A DNA stretch of 64,000 nt, taken from NCBI GenBank assembly GCA_946811185.2, contig OX328102.1:51871619-51935618 (forward strand), in the 5' to 3' direction. Of this stretch, positions 18,747 through 32,042 are shown one piece after another. The notes beneath the pieces are model-generated. The model was not told the origin of the DNA, searched no databases, and was given only the letters and a program-made list of their open reading frames with translations. The stretch comes from Hippopus hippopus (lineage: Eukaryota; Mollusca; Bivalvia; Cardiida; Cardiidae). Made by a program: the position numbers and the translations under genes. Every line of letters begins with the position of its first letter. Positions within the stretch are counted from its first letter, which is position 1.

Positions 18747-21238
18747 AAAGTAGCCATTTGAAGTTGAAAATTTCCATTTCTTGTTTACGCAATAAAGTCT
18801 GCATTTGTAGTCAGATTTTCATGAAACTTGAATAGTTGCTTTGTATCATCAACAGCTTGAACCCTATTGATTTTGAAAATCTCCTACAAACAGTACGGGA
18901 AAAGTAACAATTTCAAATAGCAAATTTCCATTTATTGTTTAGACAATAAAGTCTGCATTTGTGGTCACATTTTCATGAAACTTCCACAGTTCCTTTGTAT
19001 GATCAACAGCTTGAACCTTATTGATTTTGAAAAAGAAATGAAAAACAGTATTGGAAAAGTGGCCATTTGAAAATGAAAATTTCCATTTCTTCTTAAGTCT
19101 CTTAAAGTCTGCATTAGTGGTCAGATTTTAAGGAAACTTGCACAGTTGCTTTGTATCATCAACAGCTTCTATCATCAACAGCTAGAGCCCTGTTGATGTT
19201 TAAAAACATCCAACAAACAGTACGGGAAAAGTAGCCATTTGAATTTGTAAATTTCCATTTCTTGTTTATGCAATAAAGTCTGCATTTGTGGTCAGATTTT
19301 CATGAAACTTGTATAGTTGCTATGTATCATCAACAGCTTGTATCATGAACAGCTTGAACCCCATTGATTTTCAAAAACATCCAACGAATAGTACGGTGAA
19401 AAGGAGCCATTTGAAGTTGCAAATTTCCATTTCTTGTTTACGCAATAAAGTCTGCATTTGTAGTCGGATTTTCATGAATCTTGCGCAATTGCTTTGTATC
19501 ATCAACAGCTTGTGAATGCTATTAATTTTCAAATAAATCTAACAAACAATACTCGAAAAGTAGCCATTTCAATTTTCAAATTTCCATATCTTGTTTACGC
19601 AACAAAGTCTGCATTTGTAGTCATATTTTCATGAAACAGAACCCTATTGATTAAAACAAACCACAGACAAATAGTACGTGAAAAGTAGCCATTTGAAGTT
19701 CCATTTCTAGTTTACGCAATAAAATCTGGATCTGTAATCAGATTTTCATCCGACCTACACAGTTGCTTTGTATCAGCAGCAGCTTAAACACTATTGATTT
19801 TGAAATAAATCTAACTTACAATATCGGAAAAGTAGCCATTTTAAGTTGCAAATTTCCATTTTTTGTTTACGCAATAAAGTCTGCATTTGTAGTCAGATTT
19901 TCATGAAACTTGCACAGTTGCTTTGTATCATCAACAGCTTGAATGCTACTAATTTTCAACAAAATCCTCTGAAAACGGTAGGGGAGAAGTTACCATTTGA
20001 ATTTGGAAATTTCCATTTTTTGTTTTCTACATTTCCACTCTGCATTTGTATTCAGATTTTCATGAATTTTGTATAGTTGCTTTGTATCATCAACACCTTG
20101 AACGCTATTGATTGAGAAAAAAAAATCAACAAACAATACAGGAAAAGTAGCCATTTGAAGTTCCAAATTTCCATTTCTTGTCTGCATTTGTATTAATATT
20201 AGCTTAATCCCTATTGATTTTGAAAAAAAGAAATCCAACAAACAGTACGGTAAAAGTAGTCATTTGAAGTTGAAAATAGCCAATTCTTGTTTACGCAATA
20301 AAGTCTGCATTTATGGTCAGATTTTCATTGAACTTGCAAAGTTGCTTTGTATCATCAACAGATTGAACCCTATTGATTTAAAAAAAAAACACACACACAC
20401 ACAAACAAATACTACGGGAAAAGTGGCCATGTGAAATTTCAAATTTACATTTCTTGTTTACGCAATAAAATCTGCATTTGTAGTCAGATTTTCATGAGAT
20501 TTATATAGTTGCTTTTTATCATCAACAGCATAATCCGTAATGATTTTGAAAAAAATCCTACAAAGAGTACAGGAAAAGTAGCCATTTGAAGTTGCAAATT
20601 TCCATTTCTTACTATCACAATAAAGTCTGCATTTATGGTCAGATTTTCGTGAAACTTCCACAGCTGCTTTGTATAATCAAGAGCTTCAACGCTATTGATT
20701 TTAAAGAAAAAAACGTCCAACAATCAGTATTCCAAAAGGAGCCATTTGAAGAATTACCATTTCTTGTTTACACAATAAAGTATGCATTTGTGGACAGATT
20801 TTCATGAAGCTTGCACAGTTGCTTTGTATGATCAACAGCTTAAACCTTATTGATTTTGAAAAAGAAATAAAAACAGTATTGGACAAAATAGCCGTTGGAA
20901 AGTGAAAAATTCCATTGCTTGTTTAGTCTGCATTTGTGGTCAGATTTTCAGGAAACTTACACAGTTGCTTTGTATTATCAACAGCTTGAACGCTATTGAC
21001 TTTGAAAAACATCCAACGAACAGTACGGGAAAAGAAGCCATTTGATATTGCAAATGTCCATTTCTTGTTTATGCAATACAGTCTGCATTTGTAGTCAGAT
21101 TTTTATGAAACTTGAACGGTTGCTTTGTATCATCAACAGCTTGAACCCTATTGCTTTTGAAAAACATCAAACGAATACTATTGGAATTTGAAAGTGAAAA
21201 TTTCCATCTATTGTTTACGCAATTTAGTCTGCATTTCG
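18747..21238 (+). repeat. Satellite B block, unit 2
   Basis: About 2.5 kb. It is shorter than the unit 1 block mainly through a 26 bp loss after TTTTCATGAAAC near 19635. The CA run at 20390-20403 has seven repeats. Confidence 0.9.
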
Positions 21239-22481
21239 TGGGCCTGATGCAGAAAGTAGTCAAGTGACATTTTTGTAAAATTGAGTTAAATGCATTTTCT
21301 AACTTATTATAATGACTACTATATGCCTGCAAAAGAACAACTCCAAAGGAGGATAAATAACAAAATTATTGACCAACGTCTAAAGGATACAAGTGATTTT
21401 TATCCAAATATCACATGCAAAAAGGAGTCAAGTGCCTTACTAGTTATGCAGAAGGGGATCAAGTGACAGATGACTCCATTCTGCACAACCTTATACCTGT
21501 AGTCTGACCAATCTTTCATATTACATAAAGGGTCCAAGTGAAGCACTACAATACTAGATATATGAAATATGATCAGGAACATGAAGATAATTCCTACTTG
21601 GTATTTATTTTATCATTACTTAGACTTTGTTTACACCACCACTTCCAAATTATTTCACTTTCTCTCTGATAAGGATCTCATTTTGATCTCATTTTAGGGA
21701 AGACTGTATTCCTATTAATTTTTCTTCCTAGCCTCTAGAGCAAGGGCTATTAATTACAGATTGAGATGTTTCTGGAAACAGTGTAGATCAAAATCAGACT
21801 ACAAGTACCTCTTTGTGATCTTGGATCTATAGTGTCTGCTTTTCAATGAGCTATACACATGCATGTATGAAATTACGGTAAACGCTTTTTCTGTCCCTAA
21901 TAAATAATCTTGATTTATTTACTATTTTAGGGTGACGGTACACTTACAACTAAGCCGTAACACTTGGAACACTGAATGAGTATTGTGATAGATTATATCT
22001 TTTTTTGTTGACACCAAACCCTCTGCAGTATTTTTTTTAATGCTGAAAATCAAGGGGAAAAATGAGTACAGATAAGATCATTTCCTAATATTATTCAAAT
22101 GGTAAAGTAAAGTATGTTCCTATAGGTTCAATCTGAATAATTAAGTACATATTATTCTTAATTTTAAAAAATAACTACGTGTTTAAAAAAAAAAAAAAAA
22201 GAACTACATGCCAATAATGATGAGTGGTCTAATTATGGACCATTTGCCGAGAAATATGCACAGTTCTTAATAATACATGCAACGTAGCTGCGTGCGGTGT
22301 TTATTGGTGCTTGTAAATTATTAAAAGCATAACAATTATAAAACTTATAATAGCCTGGTTTTCCAACATTGCAGATTAAACGTAATTGGTATGCAAAGTG
22401 TCTTAAAGACGGACTTGACGAGTTATTGAGAAAAAAGCCTCTTGCAAAAGGATACGAGAAGGCAAAATGAATGAATTTATT

Positions 22482-23242
22482 AAAAGTCACATGTAGTAGG
22501 AACCAGTTTTTTTGCCAGTTTTGAATTATGCCATGATAATTATTGTAAATGCAAAACACGAAGGCACATGATTTCTCGACAAATAGAAGCACCACCATGT
22601 CCTGTGTGCAGGATAATTCAAAAAAGGTATGATTCTTTAACAAATGGATTCCTGACTATTTTATAGGATAATGGCGTACTATACCAATGAACTTGTACAT
22701 TAAGTCTTTCTCACAAAACAGTGGCAGTCTCTTTGTTGCAAAGCGCAATACATGAGTGTGTGGGATGCAGACCAAAGCCTCATAGGAAAAAACCGCATAG
22801 GGTAATATATAACAGACAAAAGCTCTATGTACTTTAAAGAGAAATACTGACAAAAACCCAATGATATAAATTTATGTGTATCTTTTTTATTTTTTGGCTT
22901 TTCACTGTATGTTTTTGAAAAAGAGAGTTTGCTGATTAAATATCGAGGATTAAATTAGCAATCCTATCAAGGATCACAGAATAACACCGAAGATAAAATG
23001 GCAGTCTGATAACAATACTTGATTTGCATGTATTTTTTTTTTTTTTTTTACCTCTGATTAACCTATTGTATATTTGAAAGCATCATCATAAAATAGAAAT
23101 GATCAATAGTAAAATCAAGTTCATCCTGTTATCAAACAATCCTGTCGAGAAATCATGTGCCTTCGTGTTTTGCATTTACAATAATTATCATGGCATAATT
23201 CAAAACTGGCAAAAAAACTGGTTCCTACTACATGTGACTTTT
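22482..23242. repeat. 100 bp inverted repeat pair, unit 2
   Basis: The arms are 22482-22581 and 23143-23242, identical to those of unit 1. The spacer is 561 bp. Confidence 0.85.
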
Positions 23243-23517
23243 GAAAACATGAATTATCAAGAGTCACTGCTTATCCAATGTGCACATGTAATTTCCAATA
23301 ATTATCATTCATATCTTGGGTTGTATAAATAAACAAGGAGAGTACAAGAAACAATATATCAGCTCAAGCACCACAATGTTTCTCTGTGGAGCCCTAGAAC
23401 ATAGGAAATTGATCACTAAAACCAAAGATAGTTTGCAAATCTAAGGATATGAGGTAATTGCTCGTGATGTATTACTTTATTAGATAACATTGGACTTTTG
23501 TTTCATTGGGCAATCGT

Positions 23518-23568
23518 CCTTGGGGCTTTTATCCTATGGGGCTTTTGTGCTCTGGGGCTTTTGTCCTA
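23518..23568 (+). repeat. GGGGCTTTT minisatellite, unit 2
   Basis: Three imperfect copies, unchanged from unit 1. Confidence 0.75.
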
Positions 23569-25114
23569 CACCCAAGTGTGTACATCTAATGTGATCTTGT
23601 GCTCATAAAGCTATGTTAGCAAGCAGAAATATCACTTACGTTATTTCAGTGGCCTAGTTTGCCAGTCATGTTTTGAATTATTTTGAAATGTATAAAAAGA
23701 AAAAGGCAAGAGAAAAATCCTAAGACTCTCAATGCTTTATTACATTTGAACTGAAGGTTCACTCAAAAGTCCTATCAGACTGGAAAGAAAGAGAACTTTG
23801 CAATTATTTCTCACATTGATGATTTTTAAGTTTTGAAGCTATGCACTGGAAGTGCAACCAATGGAATCGAAATAAACTGGATACCTGTAAGGTGGATATA
23901 ACAGAGAGTCTTAGTGTGCAAAATTCTCATTTGATCAAATTACATAATAATTCATTTTGCAAACTTCAAGAATCTTCATTTGTACAGCAGACCAGCAAAA
24001 ACGAATAGTGAAATGTTTTTCTTCTTTATTCTGAATCTGAATGTCTGTATTTCTCGGAAAAAAGAAAATTTGATTTATCATTAAATGCAAGAGGCACGAC
24101 AGCAGTTCAATCATTGCAACAACTGATCTTTTGTGAGTCACTAGGTAGCTCATATAAATAAAGGGCTACTAATAAAGGGGTTGCAAAGCAGATACTAAGC
24201 ATGGCCAAGCTCTTTTCAAAGATCAGTGACAGTTATTGCCTCCGGATCAATTTTTCTTGCACCACTGAACACTGCTTTGACAATGTTCATAAGAAGTAGC
24301 AGCAAGTGGCTTGGAAAGAGTATAGTGTGAAGGGAACTCCAGAAAATGCATGAGCAGGTGCACTATCTGATGCTACATGACTGAAAAAATGTTGGAAACA
24401 ACTTTAAACAGAAAAAAAATGTATATTCCTACCAAACAAAATAATGAAAGGTAGCGATACCTGATAAAATTTTCTTTGAAAATTCGGGTTTTGATTTGAT
24501 TGATTTTTGAGTGTAATCTGAAACTTTTACATGTTGTTTAATATGAACATCTTTTTGAAAAGAGATGTACATATTAGCATTTTTTGCTCATTTGGTACTC
24601 ATTTCTTATCATATGCCATGCATTTGACACCTTTGTGCAGAACAAAAAAGAGCGAAAGCAGTTTGTGCAGAAAGGAGTCATGTGCAAAAATCATCAAGAT
24701 ATAAAAAACGTAACAAGTTGAATTAAAAATAGTTATGTACTGATAATCCTAATATATATACTTATCTTCAGCATCAAAAAGTTTTGAGCTACAGGAGCTT
24801 TCTGATTTATAGTAATTTGTCAAACCTTTAACTTCGTTTTTCTATAACACCATGAACCCTACATAATAAGAGAGTTTTGAAACCACTGTCTTATGAGCCA
24901 TGTCATGGGCAAATCTCTCCTACCGTTAATTCATGAAGAAGAATATGGAATGTTACATAATATACCGTACTAATGACTATGTCATTACATGTTGAAAAAC
25001 AAAAAAAAAAAAAAACATGTGCACAGAGAAACATCAATCATATCGAAAAATAATACTGAAGAATAATGGAATAATACTCAAATAGAATTAATACTGATAG
25101 AAAAAGTTTTCTTT

Positions 25115-26083
25115 TTAGAATGAACTTGTTAAAGATACTTTAGGGCCTACAATAGGTTTCTTAGCGATAAGGTCTTTTTTTACAAATATTGCTAACTTTA
25201 TTTCATTGTGGTTTTCTGATGACATGAAAGAACAAAATTTTATAAAACTTGTTTTTTTTTGTGTAGTATTTCTTTATATATGTATTTCTCAACAACGTGT
25301 ACAACGGGCAGATTAAAATAAAATGGTACCCATCCTCAATATCATTGGTATTACATTTCAAACAATACCTTTCACTTCTTATAATTTTAACCCTCTGTAA
25401 CAAGATGGATATCTTGTTTACTATCCTTTCTCTCATTTCAACATGCCACGGCTGTATATGTTACAGAGTACATACCTGAATCAGCATTATCAGCTAGGTA
25501 ACATGTAGTAGAAGTATTTTTAGAACTCTAGATAATGACCACTGCTTCTTAGAAATGACCAGACTGGACTGCAAATATGGATATATCCGGTTGGTTATGT
25601 CCATTCTCTTGTATAACTAGAAAACTGAGTATAAATAGAGAGCCGGACTGCAGATCAAGAGAACGGGTTGGTCAGTTGCTAGAGAAATCTCTCTCTCCGT
25701 TTATCACACCTTTATCTTTCGAACCTGGGGCTATGTAACGAACTTTCGTGGAACTTTGGTAGAATAAAATCTTAGAAATGTTACTTCTTCTTGCTTTTCG
25801 TGACTTTGTTACACCTCCCATATGGTCCTTCTTCTATTTTTAAATTATGAGATGACATACGTAATTTTTTAGGTAAAATTTTTAAATACTTTTCAATACC
25901 AAAGTCTATTTTGAAATGCTTGTATGAGTATAATAATTCAGTTTTTTCCATATTTTCATGCCAAGGTTGTTTGAAACAGTCTAAAACACATTGTTCAAAA
26001 GTACAGATGAAACTATTTGTATGTAAACTATAAAGGTTAAGCCAAACATCTGCGAATCCATAATGTTCCAATAAATCTTTTAA
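25115..26083 (-). pseudogene. LINE C-terminal remnant, unit 2
   Basis: Same split remnant as in unit 1. The frame after the zinc knuckle is broken by the nine-T run at about 25252. Confidence 0.78.
25396..25813 (+). mobile_element. Solo LTR, unit 2
   Basis: 418 bp with both CCTC flanks intact, as in unit 1. Confidence 0.85.
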
Positions 26084-27436
26084 CGACGTTTCGTCGGGTT
26101 GTCAGTGCGCAAGATTTTCGCGCATGTCTCTTCGCTTCTCTGTTTTCTAGCGCGTCTGATTGTAGTACTATTATTGGACTACTGATTTTTGCTGCAAGAT
26201 GTGGAGAAAGTAGTAGTAGATACATTTTTTTTAAAGATCAGTTTATGAAGGTGTAAATCATTCCTAAACAGCGAAAACGGAACATGTACACTTGTCGGAC
26301 ATTACTTATCCGGATAGTTAGTTTAGTGTGGTAAAAAGAGCAATTTTGTGGGCTAAGGGTTTTATTGAAACATAGATAGCGTATCATTAATTTGAAATAT
26401 CTGTTAATTTCCCATCAAAGTCAGAGGATCCATTGTTTCACTATGAATTTAAAACACAGAGAACAAGATTTGACTGAAACTACAGATTTTAATCACAAAA
26501 TTCTTACGTATGCTGCAATAATTGGTTTTTTGTGTAAATTCGAAAAAAGGGTTATGTTCTTCGTGGGCTCAGAACTTTTTGATTCATCAGGCAACGTCTG
26601 ATTATCTCTTCGCATATTGAAAGAACATACTTTGAAGTATTTCTGTGATAAAATTTCACGAAATTCTCTGCGCTAGAAATAACTTTAAATTAGAAAGCTA
26701 GTTTGATTTTCCAGATTCGACATCTGCTTTTAACATTGTGTAACCTTTTGAAAAAAATAATTTTTTATGCCAAGGATCAAATCATTTTGTAAAATGCCAG
26801 TAAACACTACCAGATATATATATTTCTTTTCATATAAAGTGTACGGTTAAATTCAGTAAAATGATGTAATTTTGGGCGTTTGATAATGGAATTGTAGGTT
26901 ACTTTAGCAACCGGTGATACCAATGCGCGCACTGGTAACTTGAAGCATTTTGTTGAATCCGACACATTTTTACAGGACTATTTCGATTTTTCAGATGTAT
27001 CAGATGAATTTTTCTATAAACATATCGAACTAAAAAACTTATCAAATCCCGCTAGACAGATGTAATTATGACCAAAAGACAAATTTAGAATAACAATATA
27101 TTCATTCTTAACGTCAGATTATTTAAAAAAAAAAAAAACGCGGGAACTTTACCTTTCGAGATCGCAATATTTTCTACCTATATCAAACCTTACCGAAACC
27201 CAAGCAAATCCATAACAAGCTGTCTGGGACAGTACACTGAGTAACGATTTCAAAAATAACATCGACATTAATGACTGGAAAATTGTTGTTAAAGAACTAA
27301 GATAAGATTTAGAAAAAAAAATCTTAATTGGTATTTCCTCATTGAGCTACATAGCCTCTATGGGTATTATTAGATTTTATGTCAACAACACCCACGGTTG
27401 ACAAGGATTCATAATCAAATATGTATCCAGACGTTA

Positions 27437-28977
27437 TATACTGAACCAAAAAAGAAACTTCCCCTGTGTTTAAGTGCAGATATACACAAATATGAAAATC
27501 AGGATTAAACTAGATTTATATGCATTGAAAGAGTATTTTATTGCGACTTTGTGTGAAAATAATTATTGCTGAGGGTTTATCCAAAAGTAGTGTAATGGTA
27601 GTTAAAATGCGGAAGGGGTCGCTCACCAAAATCACAAATTAATACCGGGTATGACCACCTTCACAGCATGAAGGACTGCCTGGCATTGTTGGCCCATAGA
27701 ACGGATAAGTGTATTGATTTCGGCTTGTGGAATGTTGTTCCATTCCTGAATTAAGGCTTGTCTTAGCTGAATGACGTTTGACGGTGGAATAGGGCGACGT
27801 CTAACACGCTGGTCCAAATTATCCCAAAGGTGTTCAATGGGATTCAGATCAGGGCTTTTGGCAGGCCAGTCATTAATAAATGCAATGTTATTCGCCCTGA
27901 GGAAATTCACATTGTCCCTAGCTGTATGGCGTGTGGCATTATCATGCTGAAAAAGAGTGATATTGGCATTATTTTGAAACAGTGGGATAACGTGCCTCGC
28001 AAGAATTTCATCTCGATAGCGTTGGGCATTCAAATTCCCTTCGATAACGACGAGATTAGTGCGAAAGCCATGTGCAATGCCCGCCCAGACCAAGACAGAA
28101 CCCCCACCCCCCAAAACGATCTCGTTCAAGTACGCAACAGTCTGCATAACATTCATTTCTCCTACGGTATACTCGAATCCTGCCATCACCTCGATGAATG
28201 GAAAACCTGGACTCGTCAGAAAAAAGAACGCTATTCCATTGTTGTCTAAGCCAGCGTTGGTGTGTACGTGCCCAATTAACACGATTTACGCGGTGACGTC
28301 GCGTCAAAACACAACCAACGTATGGACGACGTGCGCGTAGCCCACCCTCGCGCAAGCGATTGCACACAGTTTGGGCAGATATACGGTTGTTGTGTGTACC
28401 AGGGGTGTTAGCAGCATTGGCTGTGACAGTTTGGAAGCGACTGCGCAGGTGGGTGTTCCGAATATAGCGGTCTTGGCCGCCCGTCGTGACGCGAGGACGT
28501 CCACTACGTGGTCGATCTTCCGTACGCCCTGTTGCTTGAAAACGTTGTCTAAGGTGTCGAATAGCACGAGTAGAACATCCAATACTCATAGCAACAGCAT
28601 TCATCGTCATACGAGCATTAAGCATGCCAATGGCACGTTCGCGTAAATTTTGCGGAATTCTAGGCATATCAAAAATAAAGAAAACTAAAAAGAATTTAAT
28701 TTTTTTCAACGTCTTTTTCTTATTGACATGAAAGTCTATAAAATTAGACTGAAAGGTTTCAAAAAATATACACGAATTATACTGGTCCGTGCATGCACAT
28801 GAAATTTGCTTTCAGCGGGTTTCTTCTGCAAAATGCTTTCAATCGAGTTAAAATTTGTTTTATCGGACACATAATCGTTCGCCCGAATATATGTAGGTCA
28901 TCTGATACTTTGATGTTTTTTAATAACATTACATTTGCACTTAAACACAGGGGAAGTTTCTTTTTTGGTTCAGTATA
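27437..28977 (-). mobile_element. Tc1-like transposon, unit 2
   Basis: The 42 bp terminal repeats match fully here (27437-27478 and 28936-28977). Confidence 0.93.
27632..28667 (-). pseudogene. Tc1-like transposase, frameshifted, unit 2
   Basis: Both partial frames are identical in protein sequence to unit 1, including the extra G in the G-run (at about 28109-28114). The frameshift therefore predates unit duplication. Confidence 0.93.
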
Positions 28978-29443
28978 TATCTGGTGTAATAAAAATTAAC
29001 AATTTCATTATCAAACGCCCAAAATTGCATCATTTTACTGAATTTAACCATACACTTTATGAAAATGTAATATTTTTCTGATAGTTTTTATTTGCCTTTT
29101 ACAAAAAAAATTTGATTCGTGATTAACAAACAATTCAATAAATATGGCTCAGATTATGTGGTTTGTATTTGTAAAGGATAGAAAAAATTCTAGAACAAAA
29201 AAAGAAAAGAAATACTGATGTCTTGTTTTCCAACAATGTTTTCATGAAGCCTTTTACACAGAACTCATAAAACACAGGAATTATTGCGTGTTAAAGGGCT
29301 TAAAAAAGAGAAATCCTTAAAAATTCTCCCAATTTAACTTTGTATGACACAAAAATTCAAGGGTCAAATATAGGTCATGTTTGAACAAACCATAAGGCAT
29401 TCCAAATACTGATTACATGTATCTGTAACAGTTCTGCAAAATA

Positions 29444-29500
29444 GCCCCCCAAGGCTGGGATTGAACCCAGAATCTTCAGGTCCCAAGTCGAACGGTCGTT
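29444..29500 (-). mobile_element. Truncated tRNA-like SINE head, unit 2 end
   Basis: The same B-box-bearing piece, joined to satellite B of unit 3 at the identical base. Confidence 0.55.
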
Positions 29501-29570
29501 GATCACTATTGATTTAAAAAAAAGAAAAAAACGCCCACACAAATAGTACAGGAAAAGTACCCATTTGAAG

Positions 29571-30451
29571 TTATATTCCGGACAAGCACTAAATGCTGTA
29601 AAAATGACGATGAAAGGGAAATAACTCAAAGACAGCACGAGGTAGGGTTACAATTCTTGCGCACTGCACTTCCAAATATTGCAACAAATAAGCATACCAT
29701 ATTTCACGTCATTTCTACTTAAGATGACAAAGTTATTCTCCGGACAAGTCAAGAAATGCTATAAAAATGAACATCAAAGGGGGAATAACTCAAAATTCGT
29801 GTTAGAAAGTGTTATGACTGCACTCCGTAATTTTTCAACAATCATGCATACCAAATTTGAAGATGTTTAGACTAGAGATGGCAAAGTTATATTCCTGACA
29901 AGCAGAAAATGCTGTAAAAATGACGATCAAAGGGATAAAACTCAAAGACAGCATCAGGTAGAGTTATGGCTCTTTCGCACTGCACTCCGTATTATTGCAA
30001 CAAACACAAATGCAGAGTTTCAAGTTCAATCGGACTGGAGATGATAAAGTTAAGCTCCGGACAAAGAGCTGGACTGTAAAAATGAAGATGAAAGTCGAAT
30101 TACTCACAATCCGAGCTAGGTAGAGTTATTGTTCTTGCGCACTGTACTCCGTAATATGGCAATAAAAATGCATACCAATTTTGAAGTGGTTCTGACTTAA
30201 GATGACAAAGTTATATTCCGGAGAAGCACTAAATGCTGTAAAAATGACGATGAAAGGGAAATAACTCAAAGATAGCACAAGGTAGGGTTACAATTTTTGC
30301 GCACTGCACTTCCAAATATTGCAACAAATAAGCATACCATATTTAAAGTCATTCCTACTTAAGATGACAAAGTTATGCTCCGGACAAGGAATAAATCCCA
30401 TAAAAATTAAGATCAAAGGGGGAATAATTCAAAATTCGAGCTAGGACGTGT
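29571..30451 (+). repeat. Satellite A, forward block, unit 3
   Basis: Essentially as in unit 2 by eye. Confidence 0.88.
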
Positions 30452-30453
30452 TA

Positions 30454-30856
30454 TTAGACCATGAGCCAGCAGGGTGTTTGCTCCCCCCCCCCGGGGGAAT
30501 TTTCGGGACTATGTTTTTGTTTAAATACTGCTGTCAGTGCTTTGATTTGCATCAAATTCCTTTTATTTTTTTAGAAACGCAAAGAATTATCTAAATATAA
30601 GCTTATTACATTACCTGAGATCATTTAGAACTTTCAAAGGGTATAAAATTTCCAACAAATTGGCAATAGAGGATCAACTTCTAAGGTTAGGGTTAGAGGT
30701 GCACTTGATGAACTTTGACCTCTATAACTTCCAAAAGCGCCACTTGCCAGGTGGCAGACTTTAGGACTGTGCTCAGGAGACATTGGGGCTCAAGAAAAAA
30801 ATAGTCCGGAAAATTCCCCCATGGGGTAGCAAACACCCTGCTGGCTCATAGTCTAA
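30454..30856. mobile_element. MITE, unit 3
   Basis: 403 bp. The left terminal repeat has ten consecutive C, as in unit 1. Confidence 0.8.
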
Positions 30857-30858
30857 TA

Positions 30859-31786
30859 AACCCTAGGAAGAATTTTGAGTTATTATCCCTTTGATCTTAA
30901 TTTTATACCATTTCTTGCTTGTCCGGAGAATAACTTTGTCATCTTAAGTAGGAATGACTTGAAATATGGTATGCTTATTTGTTGCAATATTTGCAAGAGC
31001 ATTGCGCAAGAATTGTAACTGTACCTAGTGCGGAATTTGAGTATTTCCACTTTGATCTTCATTTTTACAGTCCAGTTCTTTGTCGGGAGCTTAATTTTGT
31101 CATCTCCTGTCCGCCTTGAAACTTGGCATTTGTGTTTGTTGCAATAATACGGAGTGCAGTGCGAAAGAGCCATAACTCTACCACATGCTGTCTTTGAGTT
31201 ATTTCCCTTTGATCGTCATTTTTACAACATTTTCTGCTTGTCCGGAATATAACTTTGCGATCTCTAGTCTGAACATCTTCAAATTTGGTATGCATGATTG
31301 TTGAAAAATTACTGAGTGCAGTGCGAAAGAACCATAAATCTACCTCATGCTGTCTTTGAGTTATTTCCCTTTGATCGTCATTTTTACAGCATTTTCTGCT
31401 TCTCCGGAATATAACTTTGCCATCTTCTGGTCTGAACATCTTCAAATTCGGTATGCATGTTTGTTGAAAAATTACGGAGTGGAGTGCACAAGAATCATAA
31501 CTCTTCCTGGCAAGAATTTAGAGTTATTCCCTCTTTGATCTTAATTTTTACAGCTTTTCTTGCTTGTCCGGAGCATAACTTTGTCATCTTAAGTAGAAAT
31601 GACTTGAAATATGGTATGCTTATTTGTTGCAATATTTGGAAGTGCAGTGTGCAAGAATTATTACTCTACCTCGTGCTGTCTTTGAGTTATTTCCCTTTGA
31701 TCGACATTTTTACAGCATTTAGTGCTTGTCTGGAATATAACTTTGTCATCTCAAGTCAGAACGACTTCAAACTTGGTATGCATGAC
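30859..31786 (-). repeat. Satellite A, inverted block, unit 3
   Basis: Six reverse-oriented monomers. The GGTATGCATGTTTG state near 31451 is shared with units 1 and 2 and differs from units 4 and 5. Confidence 0.88.
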
Positions 31787-32042
31787 CTGAAATGACAAAG
31801 TTATATTCCGTACAAGCACTAAATGCTGTAAAAATGATCAAAGGGAAATAACTCAAAGACAGCACGATGTAGAGTTACAATTCTTGCACAAATGCCAAGG
31901 TTCAAGTCAATCGGTTTGGAATTGATAAAGTTATGCTCCAGACAAAGAACTGGACGGTTCCCACCCGCCCGCCTGCACGCCAGGACCCCATTACGGCATG
32001 GGTGATCCCATAATACGTCCCGTCTTCGACGGGCGTATAAAA
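31787..32042 (+). repeat. Forward A monomer and GC-rich hinge hairpin, unit 3
   Basis: The hinge starts at 31956 and the hairpin lies at 32013-32038, intact. Confidence 0.7.

Larger units (their letters stand above)
26772..29128. mobile_element. Foldback-type element, unit 2
   Basis: The arms are 26772-26895 and 28999-29128. Two changes relative to unit 1 are CCAGTAAAC in the left arm and an A-run replacing ACAATTT in the right arm. Confidence 0.65.
16204..29500 (+). repeat. Composite tandem unit 2
   Basis: 13297 bp. It shares with unit 3 a 26 bp deletion near 19635, CAGTTCCTTTG near 18987, AGATATAAAAAACG near 24700 and GCCAGTAAACAC near 26808. It shares with unit 5 the CCCTTCC interruption of the MITE C-run. 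Confidence 0.95.
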